Below, in pieces: positions 35,801 to 48,071 of a stretch of DNA of 64,000 nucleotides. This stretch comes from Cyprinodon diabolis. Its lineage: Eukaryota; Chordata; Actinopteri; Cyprinodontiformes; Cyprinodontidae. Every line of letters starts with the position of its first letter. Position 1 is the first letter of the stretch. The translations under genes were made by a program, and so were the position numbers. The stretch lies in contig CM060081.1 of NCBI GenBank assembly GCA_030533445.1, positions 21,001,611-21,065,610 on the forward strand. Direction: 5' to 3'. The notes under the pieces were generated by a model. The model was not told the DNA's origin. It ran no database searches and saw nothing but the letters and a program-made list of their open reading frames with translations.

Positions 35801-38483
35801 AACAAAAGCAGAGTCATATTGAAAAGCTTTGGTATATACATGTGGGCTGAATATCTTGGGATTATAAGAAGTGCAGATTATATTGTGTGTTCTTTTTCCC
35901 TAATCTGTCTAAAAATGTTGTGAAACTGTTTCAATTTAATTTCAAATGTGAGTGAAGGATGTTAAAGACTGATCCCAGATCCAATGTTAGACCTCAATTA
36001 TGTTAGACTTCAATTATTTGCAAAGATTTCTGTTCGAATGAGGGGTCATATGCAGACAAAGAGGCAGTAGAAGACACTAGATTTAAAACTTGATCCCACA
36101 GCTGGAAAGTTTGTAGCTCAGTCCGTACAGCCCTAACCACTAAACGGGTTACAAGCTGGAGAGATGGCACATGTATGCTAGGCTCTTCTCTCCATTACAT
36201 GCACATGCTTACGAGCCAATGACAAAAAATGCTATTTATTTTGGACTTGAGATCAACATATTTAGCCTTTCTACTGTATATATGAGGGCAAACTGCAGCT
36301 GGAAAAACTCCGTTTCTTGACAAAAACAACCAGAAGCACCACCTGGAAATGGTATTAGGTAATCCTCTATTGTCATCATAGGCAAGGTAAGGATTTGGTC
36401 TCTTTTTTAACCCAGGAAGATCTAACTAAAGAAACCAAACTCTTTAAATATTGCTGTATTTATATATTTGAAGGCACTGCCAGCTTTAAAATGGAAACCT
36501 ACCACTCATTTTTAAGCTTCACTGAAGTAAGCCTAAATCTGACATAAACTCTGCCTCCCTAAATCAATTAGACGCAGTTTCTGTTTCGATTTTTTTTTGG
36601 CTAATTAACACGGATGACAATATTTTCAAGCAGTTTAAGTCTAAAAAATATCTCCATGTATGAACCTCCTTCTAGACCAAGCACAAGAACAAACAAATAG
36701 GACTTTCTTAATTTTATAATTCACGATTAATCTTCCTGAGTTTAAATTCAGGAAACTAAATTACAAACTGGTTCATCTTGTCTCTCAGGCTATGATTGCC
36801 TTGGTTTGCCACAGAGTGAAATAGGAAATGTATCTGGTATCCCTGCTCTAATGGCTGTTGCTCGATTCTGTATGTCCTTTAGAGCCGCACTTAAAAAGTA
36901 AGTTGGCGTTATGTTGCAACTACCTCTCACCTCCTGGAGTGGCACTTCTTACATAGACAATAATATTTTCAGATAAAGAAATATTGAAGTACTATAGCTA
37001 AAGCATTAGGGCTCATTTATGTTTCTTAAGCACTCAAGTAGCTCCCTCCATTTAAAATGCTGTCAAGCTTTACTGACTGTGTGATTTATGTGCGTTTATG
37101 AAACTGGCAAAGTTTAAAGGAAATTTGGCCAATACAGCAGAGTCTTTAGTCAGCTTCAAATTTTATAAAGAAAGTGTCAGATAACAGCAAACATAACAAC
37201 ATTTGAGGACATTTTGTTAATATGTCTTCTTAGAAAGAGACCTAAAAGGACAAAAACAGTAGAAAGAGGTGGTATGTGCAGCAAAAAACTACATTACAGG
37301 TGGTAGAAATGTATGTCATCCCCTCTTTCCTTTCATGTTCTGATCACATATGTGCTTCAAGATTACCCATGGTATCATTTGAGTTGAGTTTTATCTGCTT
37401 TCACAAGCATAGCATATTCAACCAAAATATGCAAAGAAAATGGACAAGATCATGGAGAGAGAGCAACACCTGTTAGTTGCTTTGTTTTTACTATTGACTT
37501 AAGAATTAGCCCTAAGAAAAACATAAAAGATGGATGAGTCAAATCAGGAATATTCAATAATCACTACATATTTACTAATATATTCTGTGATACACCTCGT
37601 TTACTCTTTTAAATTGGATGTCTAATTATAAGCCTATCAAACCATATCAGTGTGCAAAGAGTAAAACCATAACACTTATTAGATAACTTATATATTACTC
37701 CAACGGGTCCTTTTGTAAATAAATGCAAAGACTGATGCAATCAAGATTATTGCTAATCAATGCCTTGTACACCATTACACAAATCCCTAACCTGTATCAA
37801 GCCAACCAAATCACTAAGTGGATTGCTATAATGAAGATAAAAATCATTGAAGTTTAAGGTCTGGAAGTAAATATCCTCAATTTTTGAGGAACATGATGTG
37901 TAGAAATACTAAAAGACGAAGTTACATGAAGTAATATAGAAAGGAGTCTGCTGTAATAAAAGTCTGAAGAGTCCCACTCTCACTATAAGAAGTGTTCTCA
38001 AGGTAATTGAACTACACAGCTGCTTTATGAAGACCACTTATCTGAAGAGATTTTCCAAAGAAAATTAGGTTTTTTATTCTATAGAGGTAAGATCGCTTTT
38101 TAGAAAAAACGTAAAACGCTTATGTGTTCAAATGAGTCCTGTTTTATTCCATTCCAGTCATCAGCGAGGTAACATTAGCAGCAGATGACATTTTATACCT
38201 CTATTAGGGCTTGTGCCTACACTGAAAGCTGCTATGCATTTATTTGAGAAGCATAGGGCTTTAATTTACAGAATCTTCAAAAGTATGGAGGAGACAGATG
38301 CTTGCCTGTGTTTGACTAGTCACTGGAGTTTAGCAGACAGGAGGAGACGTGACCGCACTCACCAAGCAACAAAATCATGATGGGTCACGTAACGTTTGAC
38401 TGGGCCCAAACCAATGACAGTCAAGTACAGGACACATACAGACAAAGGTTGCTGTCTTATGGCTTTCTAAGCCATATACTACA
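32858..38483. other. Long non-coding stretch
   Basis: No supported exon, RNA gene or complete transposon in about 5.6 kb. The 121- and 100-codon minus-strand frames at 34343-35007 carry no recognisable domain. A near-repeat of CTCAATTATGTTAGAC/TTCAATTATTTG at about 35993-36020 is minor. Confidence 0.45.
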
Positions 38484-39050
38484 TATACGACTAAGGGTGT
38501 GCAAAATAATCGTCATATCGATGCATAGCGATTCTAATTTTTGTGATCTACTGCATCGATTCTTGAAGGCAAGAATCGATTATTTAAAAAAAAAAATGAA
38601 CAAATAAAATACATTAATGGTTGGTTTATTGGTTTAAAGGACCACTGAGGCCATGTAAACGGCACTGATTATTCTTATTTTGTTATTTTAATGAATTTGA
38701 TGAATCCTAAGATCTTTTTGTCAGTGTGTCCACGCCAGTAATAGTAATATTTGTGTCCAGTATTTGTTTTCATGGCAACACCTCCAAAAGTCATTTCAAT
38801 AAATACAGCTATGTATGAATTCAGTTGCTTTCAGTTATGTATCAATTGAAGACACTATCCAGATCATACCCAGCCAGTCAGCCACTGGTAAGGGCTGTAT
38901 CTTTTTCTTACAGTGTTCAGTGAAAATATCGCAATGCATCGCAATATTTCAAGTATCATGATGCATCGTGATAGGATCGCATCGTGGCATGTGAATCGTG
39001 ATTCGAATCGAATCGTGACTTCTTTTCCAATACCCACCCCTATATACGAC
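38484..39050. mobile_element. hAT-type MITE with 8-bp duplication TATACGAC
   Basis: The element itself is 38492-39042 (551 bp). Its ends TAAGGGTGTG and, reversed, TAGGGGTGGG form short imperfect inverted repeats. TATACGAC flanks both sides exactly (38484-38491 and 39043-39050), the 8-bp duplication typical of hAT transposition. Internal sequence is rich in ATCGAT/GAATCG words near both ends, likely subterminal repeats. No transposase frame is present, and the small frames here (38377-38607, 38913-39110) are incidental. Confidence 0.85.
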
Positions 39051-42000
39051 TCTTACTATAAGTCAGGAAAAAAGTCCTATTTTATTGCACCTGGTGGCTC
39101 TGACAGGTAAGAAATAGTGGCCTTCATTTTGCAAAACTTTAATATGACATGGTTGGGTTAACTTGTAAGGGCAGGGAATGATTGCATCCAAACAGAGCGA
39201 GAGAAGAGGACGGCTGTTTCAGATGCCTTATACTTGCTCATTTAAATTGCAAATGTTGGTAGGCAGCATGCTGAGCTGCAAAATCCCTACAGAAGCCTCT
39301 GGCATCTGAAGTCAATACATAAAAGCGACATGAACTCACCAGGAGTAAGACTTTACCTCACATGTGCTCTACGTAAAAAGAAATATGGATAAACTGCAAG
39401 TTTGATTCACTTTGAAGGACGTGCATCACATAATTTGCTGCAAGAATTAGATCTTAGCTACCTTGCGATGAGGTATAAAAGCCATACAAGCCGCTGCAGC
39501 TAAAAGCTTCAGCAGTTAAAAAAAAAGAAAAGCAGGGTGCAGAGGAAGCCGACCTTTATGATAAGAGTTTGGGCTGTCTCACAAATTGCTTTTACAAATA
39601 AATATTGTGTTCACCCGTTGCACCTTATCCTATACTTCAGAGGACATTCAGAGCTTGTGAAGGTCAGGTAGATACAACTTTTGTTTAATCTATTATGTTT
39701 CATACAATTTGACTAAGCAGTAAAGGAATCAGTCCCAACATCAAAGGAAATAGGGTATCAATAAAAGGTTTAATATGGTATTTATACAATTAAAATTAAA
39801 TTATATGGCAGATTTGAATATTTTCTAAATATTAATTTTCATGATTCATGGAAATGTTAAGCTAAGGCTTAATGGATTAAATAAACAGTTTGTTTTTTAG
39901 TTTTTTTGTCTTTCTCTACCTCTGTATACTCATGACTCATGAACTGACATTTCCTGCCATAAGTTTCTAGGAACAGCTGCAGTTTGCATAAAGAAACTTG
40001 GTCATAGAGGACAACAACAAAAAAAACAAAATCCTATTCTTGAATAAATTCAGTGGCTTCTATGGTAACAACAAAAGGTACACAGTAATAGAAATATACT
40101 CTATCAGTTGCACTGCTAAGATATGTTCAGGTAGCTGTAGTTAGTAGAATTGTTTAAGTCCTATCTCATCTTTTTAGCGAGATCACTCAACTATATTAAA
40201 TATTTGACCAAGTCTAGAGTCTTCTAGGCTTTTGTGAAGATATTGTTTGCATAAATGAGTCATCTTTAAATATAGCATATAACAGTTTGTCTAAGAGAAA
40301 AATAAATAGGGAATAGGAGGGTACCAAACAGGGTAAGATTTGTCAAAGGGAAAGACTGACAAAACCAAACTGCTGAAAAAAGCAAATTATCAGGATCTCA
40401 AATTTAGGGTTCATCCACATTAAGTTGAAAAAGGTATCTACACAGAAAAGCGTAATTGTAAAGATGAAACCTTCCGAAGCTTAAGGAGCCATTATGTCAC
40501 ACCTGGTGGAGCTGTAGCACTTCCAGACAGATAAAGATGTTAAAAAAGGGAAGCAAGAAGTAGGATGGAAACAATTAATTTAGAAGAGATAAAAATGTGT
40601 TTGTGTGGACTAGTGAAAGAGGAGCAACAAGTAATAAATGTGACATCCACAGTAAATTTGCTTGAAGGGGACGGCTTCGAACGTATCATTCTGGGAGGTG
40701 GTTTCAAATGTTTGGCCACTGCTTCATCATGAACCCCCTAACTGCTATAAAAGCTTATTGTATTTTCTCAAACCTTCCCTCTTAATCCCTTTTCAGCTCT
40801 GTTATGAATCTAATGAACTTTTGACTAAAGGCAGCACATAATGAATTAAACTTTCTAATACAGCGATACTGACTATGCTAACATTAAAAACGCCAAGACA
40901 ATTTCTCAATATTACTTCTATTGAGACAAAACACTAGATTAACCACTCAGACACTAATATATACATCCAACTTCAAACTGTTCATCCTCTGCAAAACCCT
41001 CCTGTGGTTTAAAACCTGGTTGGCAGATTTTTGAAAGAAGGAGTTTTATTGCTTGTATAAATTGGATTATGTCAAAGACTACAATCCCGTGATGTGGGGT
41101 CCCTTGGGGTTCTGTTTCAGACCCTATTTTATTCTTGCCGCATAATCTCCCAGCAGAACAGAAGTTAAAGTAAGACTTGATCCTATCTAATGAGTGCTGA
41201 TTATATAAATGTTCATTACTACTCAGTTTATGCAGAATGCTGTGCAACTGCATATGCTACTGTGGTAAATATCCAATGTGAAAAGGGTTAAAAAGAGTTG
41301 TAAAAGTGCCAACAGGTCAGTTTTTAAAAGCATGCTTTAATCCCTTCTCACCAAAGAACATTAGTGATTAAAAAAAGGCTAGATCAATACTTACTTTGAA
41401 TTAAAACAGAAGATCTGAAATGATCTATTTTTGTATTAATCCTAATGTTTGACTTTTTGTACCTGCAAGAAACCAAGTCTGCAGAATGTGATAAAGTTAA
41501 AGCTGCAGTAAAAAGCCATCTCCTCTCTCTTTGAGGCTGTTTTATGAATAGGAAAATTTAAAATTAAGGAAAATGTAAAATCTAAATTTGAATGTGTACA
41601 AGTTTACTGAAAAAGTATTAATATTTCAGACTGCCGCAGAATATCATCTCTTGGTGCTGTTCTTCATCTATTACAATCAAAGGGTTAAAAATTCTGAATG
41701 TTACTGTAGTTAAGCACAAAAACTACAGAGTTTATCTGCTTTGGGAAGGATTTTTTTTAAAATATTTTTAATCTGTGTATGTTTTCTTTGCAGGCTTTGC
41801 AGGGTTAAGTCCATACGGATAACTAGTTCCTACATTATTAAAAATAATCTCCTTTGCAAAAGGAATCTGTCTTTATTGCCTTCCTGTTTGTTTGGTCTCC
41901 TAATCACATTTTGTAGTGTATTTATTTACCATCTTTATCTCAGACATCGCTTTTATTGTGTGTCTCTTGATAAAACCTGGTATATAATCCTTTGAACGCC

Positions 42001-42774
42001 CTGGACAAGAGGGAACCTTACAAGTGTGCATGAAGGTGGTCTTTCCGTCCACTTACAGAACACATCGTCAAGAGGAACACTTGAATGAGTGTTGGTGCGA
42101 AAGATCTGTTCCTCGAGACATCTTACACCGGATTACTTCTCATCTAAGTGCACAAACAAGACAGCTCTAGGTGTTTTTTGTCTTGCTTCAGTAGACAAAC
42201 AATAACATCACAATGCTTATAATAAAATGAAAGGGTTTAGGCAGATATTTCTGTTTGTATCGAATAAAATTCCATATTGAAACCCTAGAAAGATTGTAAT
42301 CTGTACAAGACTCAATGAATTGGCGTTAAATAACGATTTGGTTCAGTCTTGTGCTGAACTAACATTTAAAATTTCTTGCCACCATCGTAACCGATGAACA
42401 ACAGCACTTACAGACTTTATTTATGTATTATGAAATATCAATAATTTATCAGAAAACTTGTATACATTAAAATTTAAAGATAAAAAGTGGAGCTCTTCCA
42501 GATCCCCTGATATCCTACGGTGGGCTGAAATATTTTCTACATAGGCTGTGACAGGCATGGGAATGATTGTGAAGCTATTTGCATGGCCTGCAAGGGATTG
42601 CCTAGGCATGCTTCACCTCTGCAGACAGATTTCTTCACTAGTCTGCCTTTTACACAGGGAAAACCTGACATTCCCTGTTAGCTAAGGGCAAGTTCCTTTA
42701 TTTGTTTTCGAAGCTACAACTTAACCACACTCTGCAGCTGTTGTTGGGTTTCACTGTTTGAAAGGATGGGACAT
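39051..42774. other. Non-coding stretch with an isolated TATA-like box
   Basis: No supported gene. GGTATAAAAGCC at about 39472-39483 is a good TATA-box match, followed about 25-40 bases later by a GC-richer CCGCTGCAGC stretch, but no coding frame follows. The 84-codon frame at 41741-41995 is hydrophobic with no recognisable family. Confidence 0.4.
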
Positions 42775-43730
42775 CCGTAGTGCCTTTCAAAATTATTCAC
42801 ACCCCTTCATTTTTTAGACTCTATTACGTCCCAACAACAGACTTTGGTCAAAACTAACAGCAGCATACTGGTGGGGTTCAAAAATGAATGGCTGCTGGGG
42901 TTCTGGTAATGACGATGAGAGTCTTGAAGCTTTTGGATTCAGCCCCTTTTACTTTGACCCCCGTAAATAAATTCCACAGCAACAAATTCAGACGATAAGT
43001 AAGTAATACATTTCACATAACTTTGTTTATTCCACCAGGAAATAGGAAGAGTACAACATATCTGGCTTTTATTCAAAAGTTGCAAGAAAAATGTACTATT
43101 GAAATAAAAAGTCAGTGGAGGTTCAGTTTGTAGTTTACTAAAAGACATCTAGGGAAAAGAAAAGGGAGTTCTGGTCAAAGGAGACCACAATTAAATATTT
43201 TGGCCTTGATCCTAAAAAGCATGTGTAATGGAAAAATAAGACCCTGAACACACCATTCAGATTGATGCACATGGTGGAAGCAGCTTGATCCGGTGGGGGA
43301 TGCTTTACTTCAACACTGGGAGATTGCTAAAAACTGAGTAGACAGCAATCCTGGAAGAAAACTATCCTAAAGACCTGAAATAATAGATTTTCACCTTTTA
43401 GCAGGACAACTCTAAACCAGAGCAACAATGGACCGGTTGAGAGCAAAGATTTTCCCATGTGCTAGAATGGCTCAGTCAAAATCAGACATGAATTGAAGTG
43501 TGAATAGAAGCATTAATGCTTTGCTTCTGATGTGAATGGGTTTGAGGAGAACAATCTAAGAAAAAAAGTAGAGAGAAAAAAAGAGAGATGCAGTCCAAAA
43601 TACTCCAAGGAGTGGTTCTACGAGTCAAAAAGCTGAAATTGATATGAGTACATGTGAAAAATATACACAAGGAACTGCAGCTGCGTTGTAACTAAGGGGT
43701 GTGTTTGAGAATACACTGACTAATCCAAAA
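42775..43730 (+). pseudogene. Tc1/mariner-like transposon relic
   Basis: The left end GTGCCTTTCAAAATTATTCACACC (about 42780, seen in pieces) matches the terminal repeat of fish Tc1-like elements. From about 43170 onward come remnants in family order: CCTGAACACACCATTC, CATGGTGGAAGCAGC, GGGGGATGCTTTACTTCA, CAATCCTGGAAGAAAAC, AGCAGGACAACTCTAAACC and GTGCTAGAATGGCTCAGTCAAA. These cover the DD region through the SPDLNP block. A stretch near 43660-43700 (ACTGCAGCTGCGTTGTAAC) resembles the 3' end. Large internal losses and many stops make it inactive. Confidence 0.6.
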
Positions 43731-44600
43731 GCAGATCCAGTTTGCCCTGACGGACTGGGCCACGAGCAGAGCAGCTGATCTCTGAAGCCTTCACAGCAGC
43801 AGCTTTAACTAGAAATGTTATGGCGTGTTTAGGTCGTTAAAGTAGCAGTAAAGAGGGAACACTGTTTATTGCTCCCTGGCTGCCTGGTGGCTATATGCTC
43901 CCCAAGCTGACAGGGCCAGTAGGCGCAAAAACGACGCAACAACTTGCTCCTGCCTGTTTTCCCAGGATTTCATGTTTTTTCTTTTTAATTCATCCCCCTC
44001 CAGCTGAGAGCGCAGGGTAAAGTCCACGCCTGTTATAAAATAGTCCTGTGTGGAGCAGCCTCAGCTCGAACAATTTGTCTTCCACCGCAGCGCGCAGTAT
44101 TAAAATGCGATCAGCAGCGAAATACGCATGAAAAACGAGAAGAAAAATCACAAAGAGTAAAATATTAACATGTAAGGACAGCAACCCTGTGCTTACACTG
44201 CAAAGAAGACAGCTGCAAGGGAAAAGAGAATCTGAAACATACCCTCCTGTCAGACATGCATCCAAAGGAGGACCATGGAAGAGGCGCACCGTTCAGTCCT
44301 GCTGCTGCCGCTCAGTGTTTATTTCCCGGTTAGAAGGAGAGGGAGTGGGTTGGTGTTTTGCCGGTGGAAGGCGTAATGAGGGAAGGAGGGAGGAGGAGAA
44401 GAGAGAGAGACGGAGGGAGGGACGCTGTCAGATGCGAAGCAGAAGAAGACAGCGCATATGTGTGCGAAGAGGAAAAAAAACACTCAGAAATCTCAGTGTC
44501 TCTATCTACAAGTGTCATTATGTTAACAAAATAAACATGCGCGTGAAAGAAGGAAATAAATAAAAGGTGACATAATCCCTGATTGATGTGTGCTGCATTC
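43731..44600. promoter_or_regulatory. GC-richer promoter-like region, possible first exon
   Basis: Against an AT-rich background this stretch has frequent CpG and C/G-rich runs (GCAGCGCGCAG, CTGCTGCTGCCGCTCAG) and a purine-rich block (44370-44430). A TTATAAAAT box lies at about 44033 on the plus strand. On the minus strand a possible splice donor AGGAGG/GTATGT lies at about 44245. Frames of 90-124 codons on both strands show no domain. This is the best candidate here for a host promoter, but the direction and the gene are unknown. Confidence 0.3.
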
Positions 44601-44689
44601 ATGCGCTGCGCGTGGAATGAATGGTCACTGAACATAAGACACTTGAAACCCACTGACTGTTAGCTGGTCAATTATATTTATATACATAT

Positions 44690-45506
<817 letters not shown>

Positions 45507-45534
<28 letters not shown>
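45507..45534. repeat. TA dinucleotide run (continuation of the interrupted microsatellite)
   Basis: About 28 bp of TA repeats directly after the MITE, the other half of the tract that ends at 45198. Confidence 0.8.
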
Positions 45535-46653
45535 GCTGGAGCAATATATATAAATATGTTATTTTCTACTTTAATCTCCAGTAAATCAAATATTTAAAAG
45601 CTCTAGCATCTTCATCAGTAGGAGCTGTTTCGAGCCGTGTCGTCAGGAATGCTGGGTCCCTTCTGATTACATCAACTGCAGCCAGCACACACATACCCTC
45701 CCTACAGCTCTGCTCTGCATGCACACACATGATGGGTTTTATTAACACCCACTGCTGTAAACAAGAATGACGGTTGCTCGTCACTCAGGTATCACTCCTT
45801 CATTGTGCAGCGCTAAATTAACAAGGTATTATTTTGAGAGGCGAGGTTGGTTTGATAGAATTAATCACTGGGAGATTGCTGCTGCTGATTTGATTAATCT
45901 GGCGCTGTTTCCTCGGGGAAGAGGGGGCGCATTCAGCAGGATAACAGAATTAAAGGAACAACGCTTTGAACTTCAGAGGTTAACATGGAAGGTCAGAGAA
46001 ACCTTATCAACAAAAGTGCTCTGAACTTACCTACAGGTAAACAGAGTTCGGGCCCAGGGCGCTAACCCCGAAAATCCTGAACACCTTTGTGTTGTAATTA
46101 TATTTTGATTACAAAAGGCATTACATTATTGCATAAAAGCCATCTGTTCAGTGATGAATGAACCATGGGAATCTCTTGGGCTCACACTCTATTGAAAAAT
46201 ATTCAAATTTACCTTATAGCATTACACAAACACTTTAAAATTAAATGTAACCTTTTGATGGGTTACTAGGCTGTGGGTGCAACAAGTTATGAACCATGGT
46301 AGTTTGTCTTCCTGTGGATAGTTATGTTTACAAGTCTCTTGTTTGCAGACAAGTTTATTATTTTCTTTCCAAATTATGTATCTATGTGTAACTTTAGATT
46401 CCCACTTCTTTTTTTCACAATTGCTTTGTGAGACATCTTTGTTAGCTTAATTTTTCTGACACATAATCACAGATATATATTTTTTTATAATGGAATAATC
46501 TATAGTAGAATTTTTTCTGCCAACTGCATAGCAAAGGATTAGTCTATACATTTCTCATCCCTCTAACATAATTCAGTATCTATTGCTGACCAACTGCAAA
46601 ATCTGCTTCAATTTTCTGCAAAATAACTTTAAATACTAATTTGAAGAAGCAAC
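45535..46653. other. Non-coding stretch
   Basis: No supported exon. About 45620-46000 is less AT-rich than its surroundings, with an 85-codon frame lacking family motifs. It may be a conserved non-coding or regulatory block. Confidence 0.4.
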
Positions 46654-47390
46654 ATGAGTTGGGATCTGGAGATCTGCCACCTTCCTCCAGCAGAGAGTGC
46701 CCTGGGTCTCCTGAGATGAAGCCACCTACACACCTGAGGCTGATTCACCTGATTAGGAGACCCACTACTTAAGCAGCGGCCAGACCTGTCTTCAGGCCGG
46801 AGTGTTGACCAGTTTTGGTTAGCGGAACCTGAGCCTCAGTTAACATTGAGAATCTCTGCCTGCTCTAGAGAGCAACCTGATTCTAACCAGCCTCTGTCTT
46901 CTCTGCTCACAGGAAAACCCGACTGAAGTCTGTAGCTCAGGAGGAGCTCATGCTTGGAAACCTGCCTGTCTGCCCAGAAAAGCCAAACCTGAAGATTCTC
47001 AGTCTGAATTCCCCAGCTAGTTCTCAAGGGAGGACTAGGGGAACAACTCAAGGTCTGAACCTCGTTAGCCTGAAGCTAAACCCTGTTGTGCTTAGCTCTC
47101 TGCTGAATCCACAGTCTCTGGACCCAACCGGTTCCCTCTCTCTAACGATCAGTCTGAACCTCATCAGGTACAAACTAGAATCAAACCCCCTGACAAGTCA
47201 TCGCTGTTACCTGGCTAACAAAACAATCCCTCTCTGCAGATTACTCTGTGATTCCAGTCCCGGACCAGTACCAGAACCTGTTGATTCATAACTCTTGTGT
47301 GCTTCTCTAAATAAACTGTTAAACTTTTACTCCGTTTCCTGTGGTGTTCTGCATGTGGGTTTAATCACAGAGACCCATCATGACAATGAG
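46654..47390 (+). mobile_element. Solo LTR related to Ty3 element 2, with ATGAG duplication
   Basis: The LTR spans 46659-47385 (727 bp), flanked by ATGAG at 46654-46658 and 47386-47390. Its start TTGGGATCTGGAGAT matches the start of the 3' LTR of element 2 apart from the first TG. Its end (TTCTGCATGTGGGTTTAAT and then ATCATGACA) matches the same family. A TACTTAAG TATA-like box at 46766 is followed 30 bases later by GCCGGAGTGTT (46796-46806), the expected RNA 5' end. AATAAA lies at about 47310. No internal sequence remains, so it arose by LTR-LTR recombination. The 113-codon frame at 46950-47291 is incidental. Confidence 0.8.
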
Positions 47391-47730
47391 TCACAAGAAG
47401 TAACTGGATAAATGTTTTGAATGTGGCATTATATTGACCCTTGATCTGGAGCTACGTTAAGCCTTATTGATCAATCAACCAATACAACTGATGGGGCTGA
47501 TTAATAAAACCAGCAGACCATATAAGGCCCTTTGCCACTATTACCAACTCTGCATGTTGGAATGGAAATACCATCTCATTAGTATGTAAGTTTATGTGGA
47601 ACTGTTTTTATTTTTAGTCCATGCTTGGATGTGATTCAAACCGTACTGAGTAGGTCTGAAAATGGGTATTACAAGCTGCTGATTTGGAAGAGACTGGAGT
47701 CACAAGTTACACAGAAATATTACCCAGCAT
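47391..47730. other. Short non-coding stretch
   Basis: Nothing recognised between the solo LTR and the TTAA-flanked MITE. Confidence 0.5.
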
Positions 47731-48071
47731 TTAAAGGTATAGTGGAAAATGTTTGTGATTTTTTGAAAAGTCCTCCCCTCTCCACAAAAAAAAATGCACA
47801 TACACAACCCTGTACGTGTGCGAGAGCATGCACAAGCCCATTTATGCTCATGCACGCTCTGTTTAAAAGTTGCTCTTTGCATCGCTCATAGAAGCTTACT
47901 TTCCAAACGATTTGAAGTTTTTCCACTATGTCAGGTTCACCACCAGTAAGTGAAAATGGGGACAAACAGGACGGCTTTACGTAAACATATCCCCAGAATG
48001 ATTGACAATTAGGAGGACCACTTATTTTGATGATGCACCAGGAAAAAGAAAATTTTCCACTATACCTTTAA
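47731..48071. mobile_element. MITE with TTAA target duplication
   Basis: The element is 47735-48067 (333 bp). Both ends read AGGTATAGTGGAAAAT (16 bp, perfect when the right end is reversed), and TTAA flanks both (47731-47734, 48068-48071). TTAA targets are used by the piggyBac and Kolobok superfamilies. The AGG-type end makes Kolobok more likely, but this is not certain. No transposase frame. Confidence 0.75.

Noticed and set aside
36110..36165. tRNA-like A-box string (GTAGCTCAGTCCGTACAGC)
   Set aside because: No B box (GGTTCGAATCC), no acceptor stem pairing and no SINE tail follow, so neither a tRNA nor a tRNA-derived SINE is supported.
39465..39530. GGTATAAAAGCC as a gene promoter
   Set aside because: A good TATA match but no coding exon or transcript signal follows. 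It is kept only as a note in the surrounding stretch.
47625..47965. Overlapping frames of 60-88 codons on both strands
   Set aside because: They cross the border of the TTAA-flanked MITE and shadow each other.
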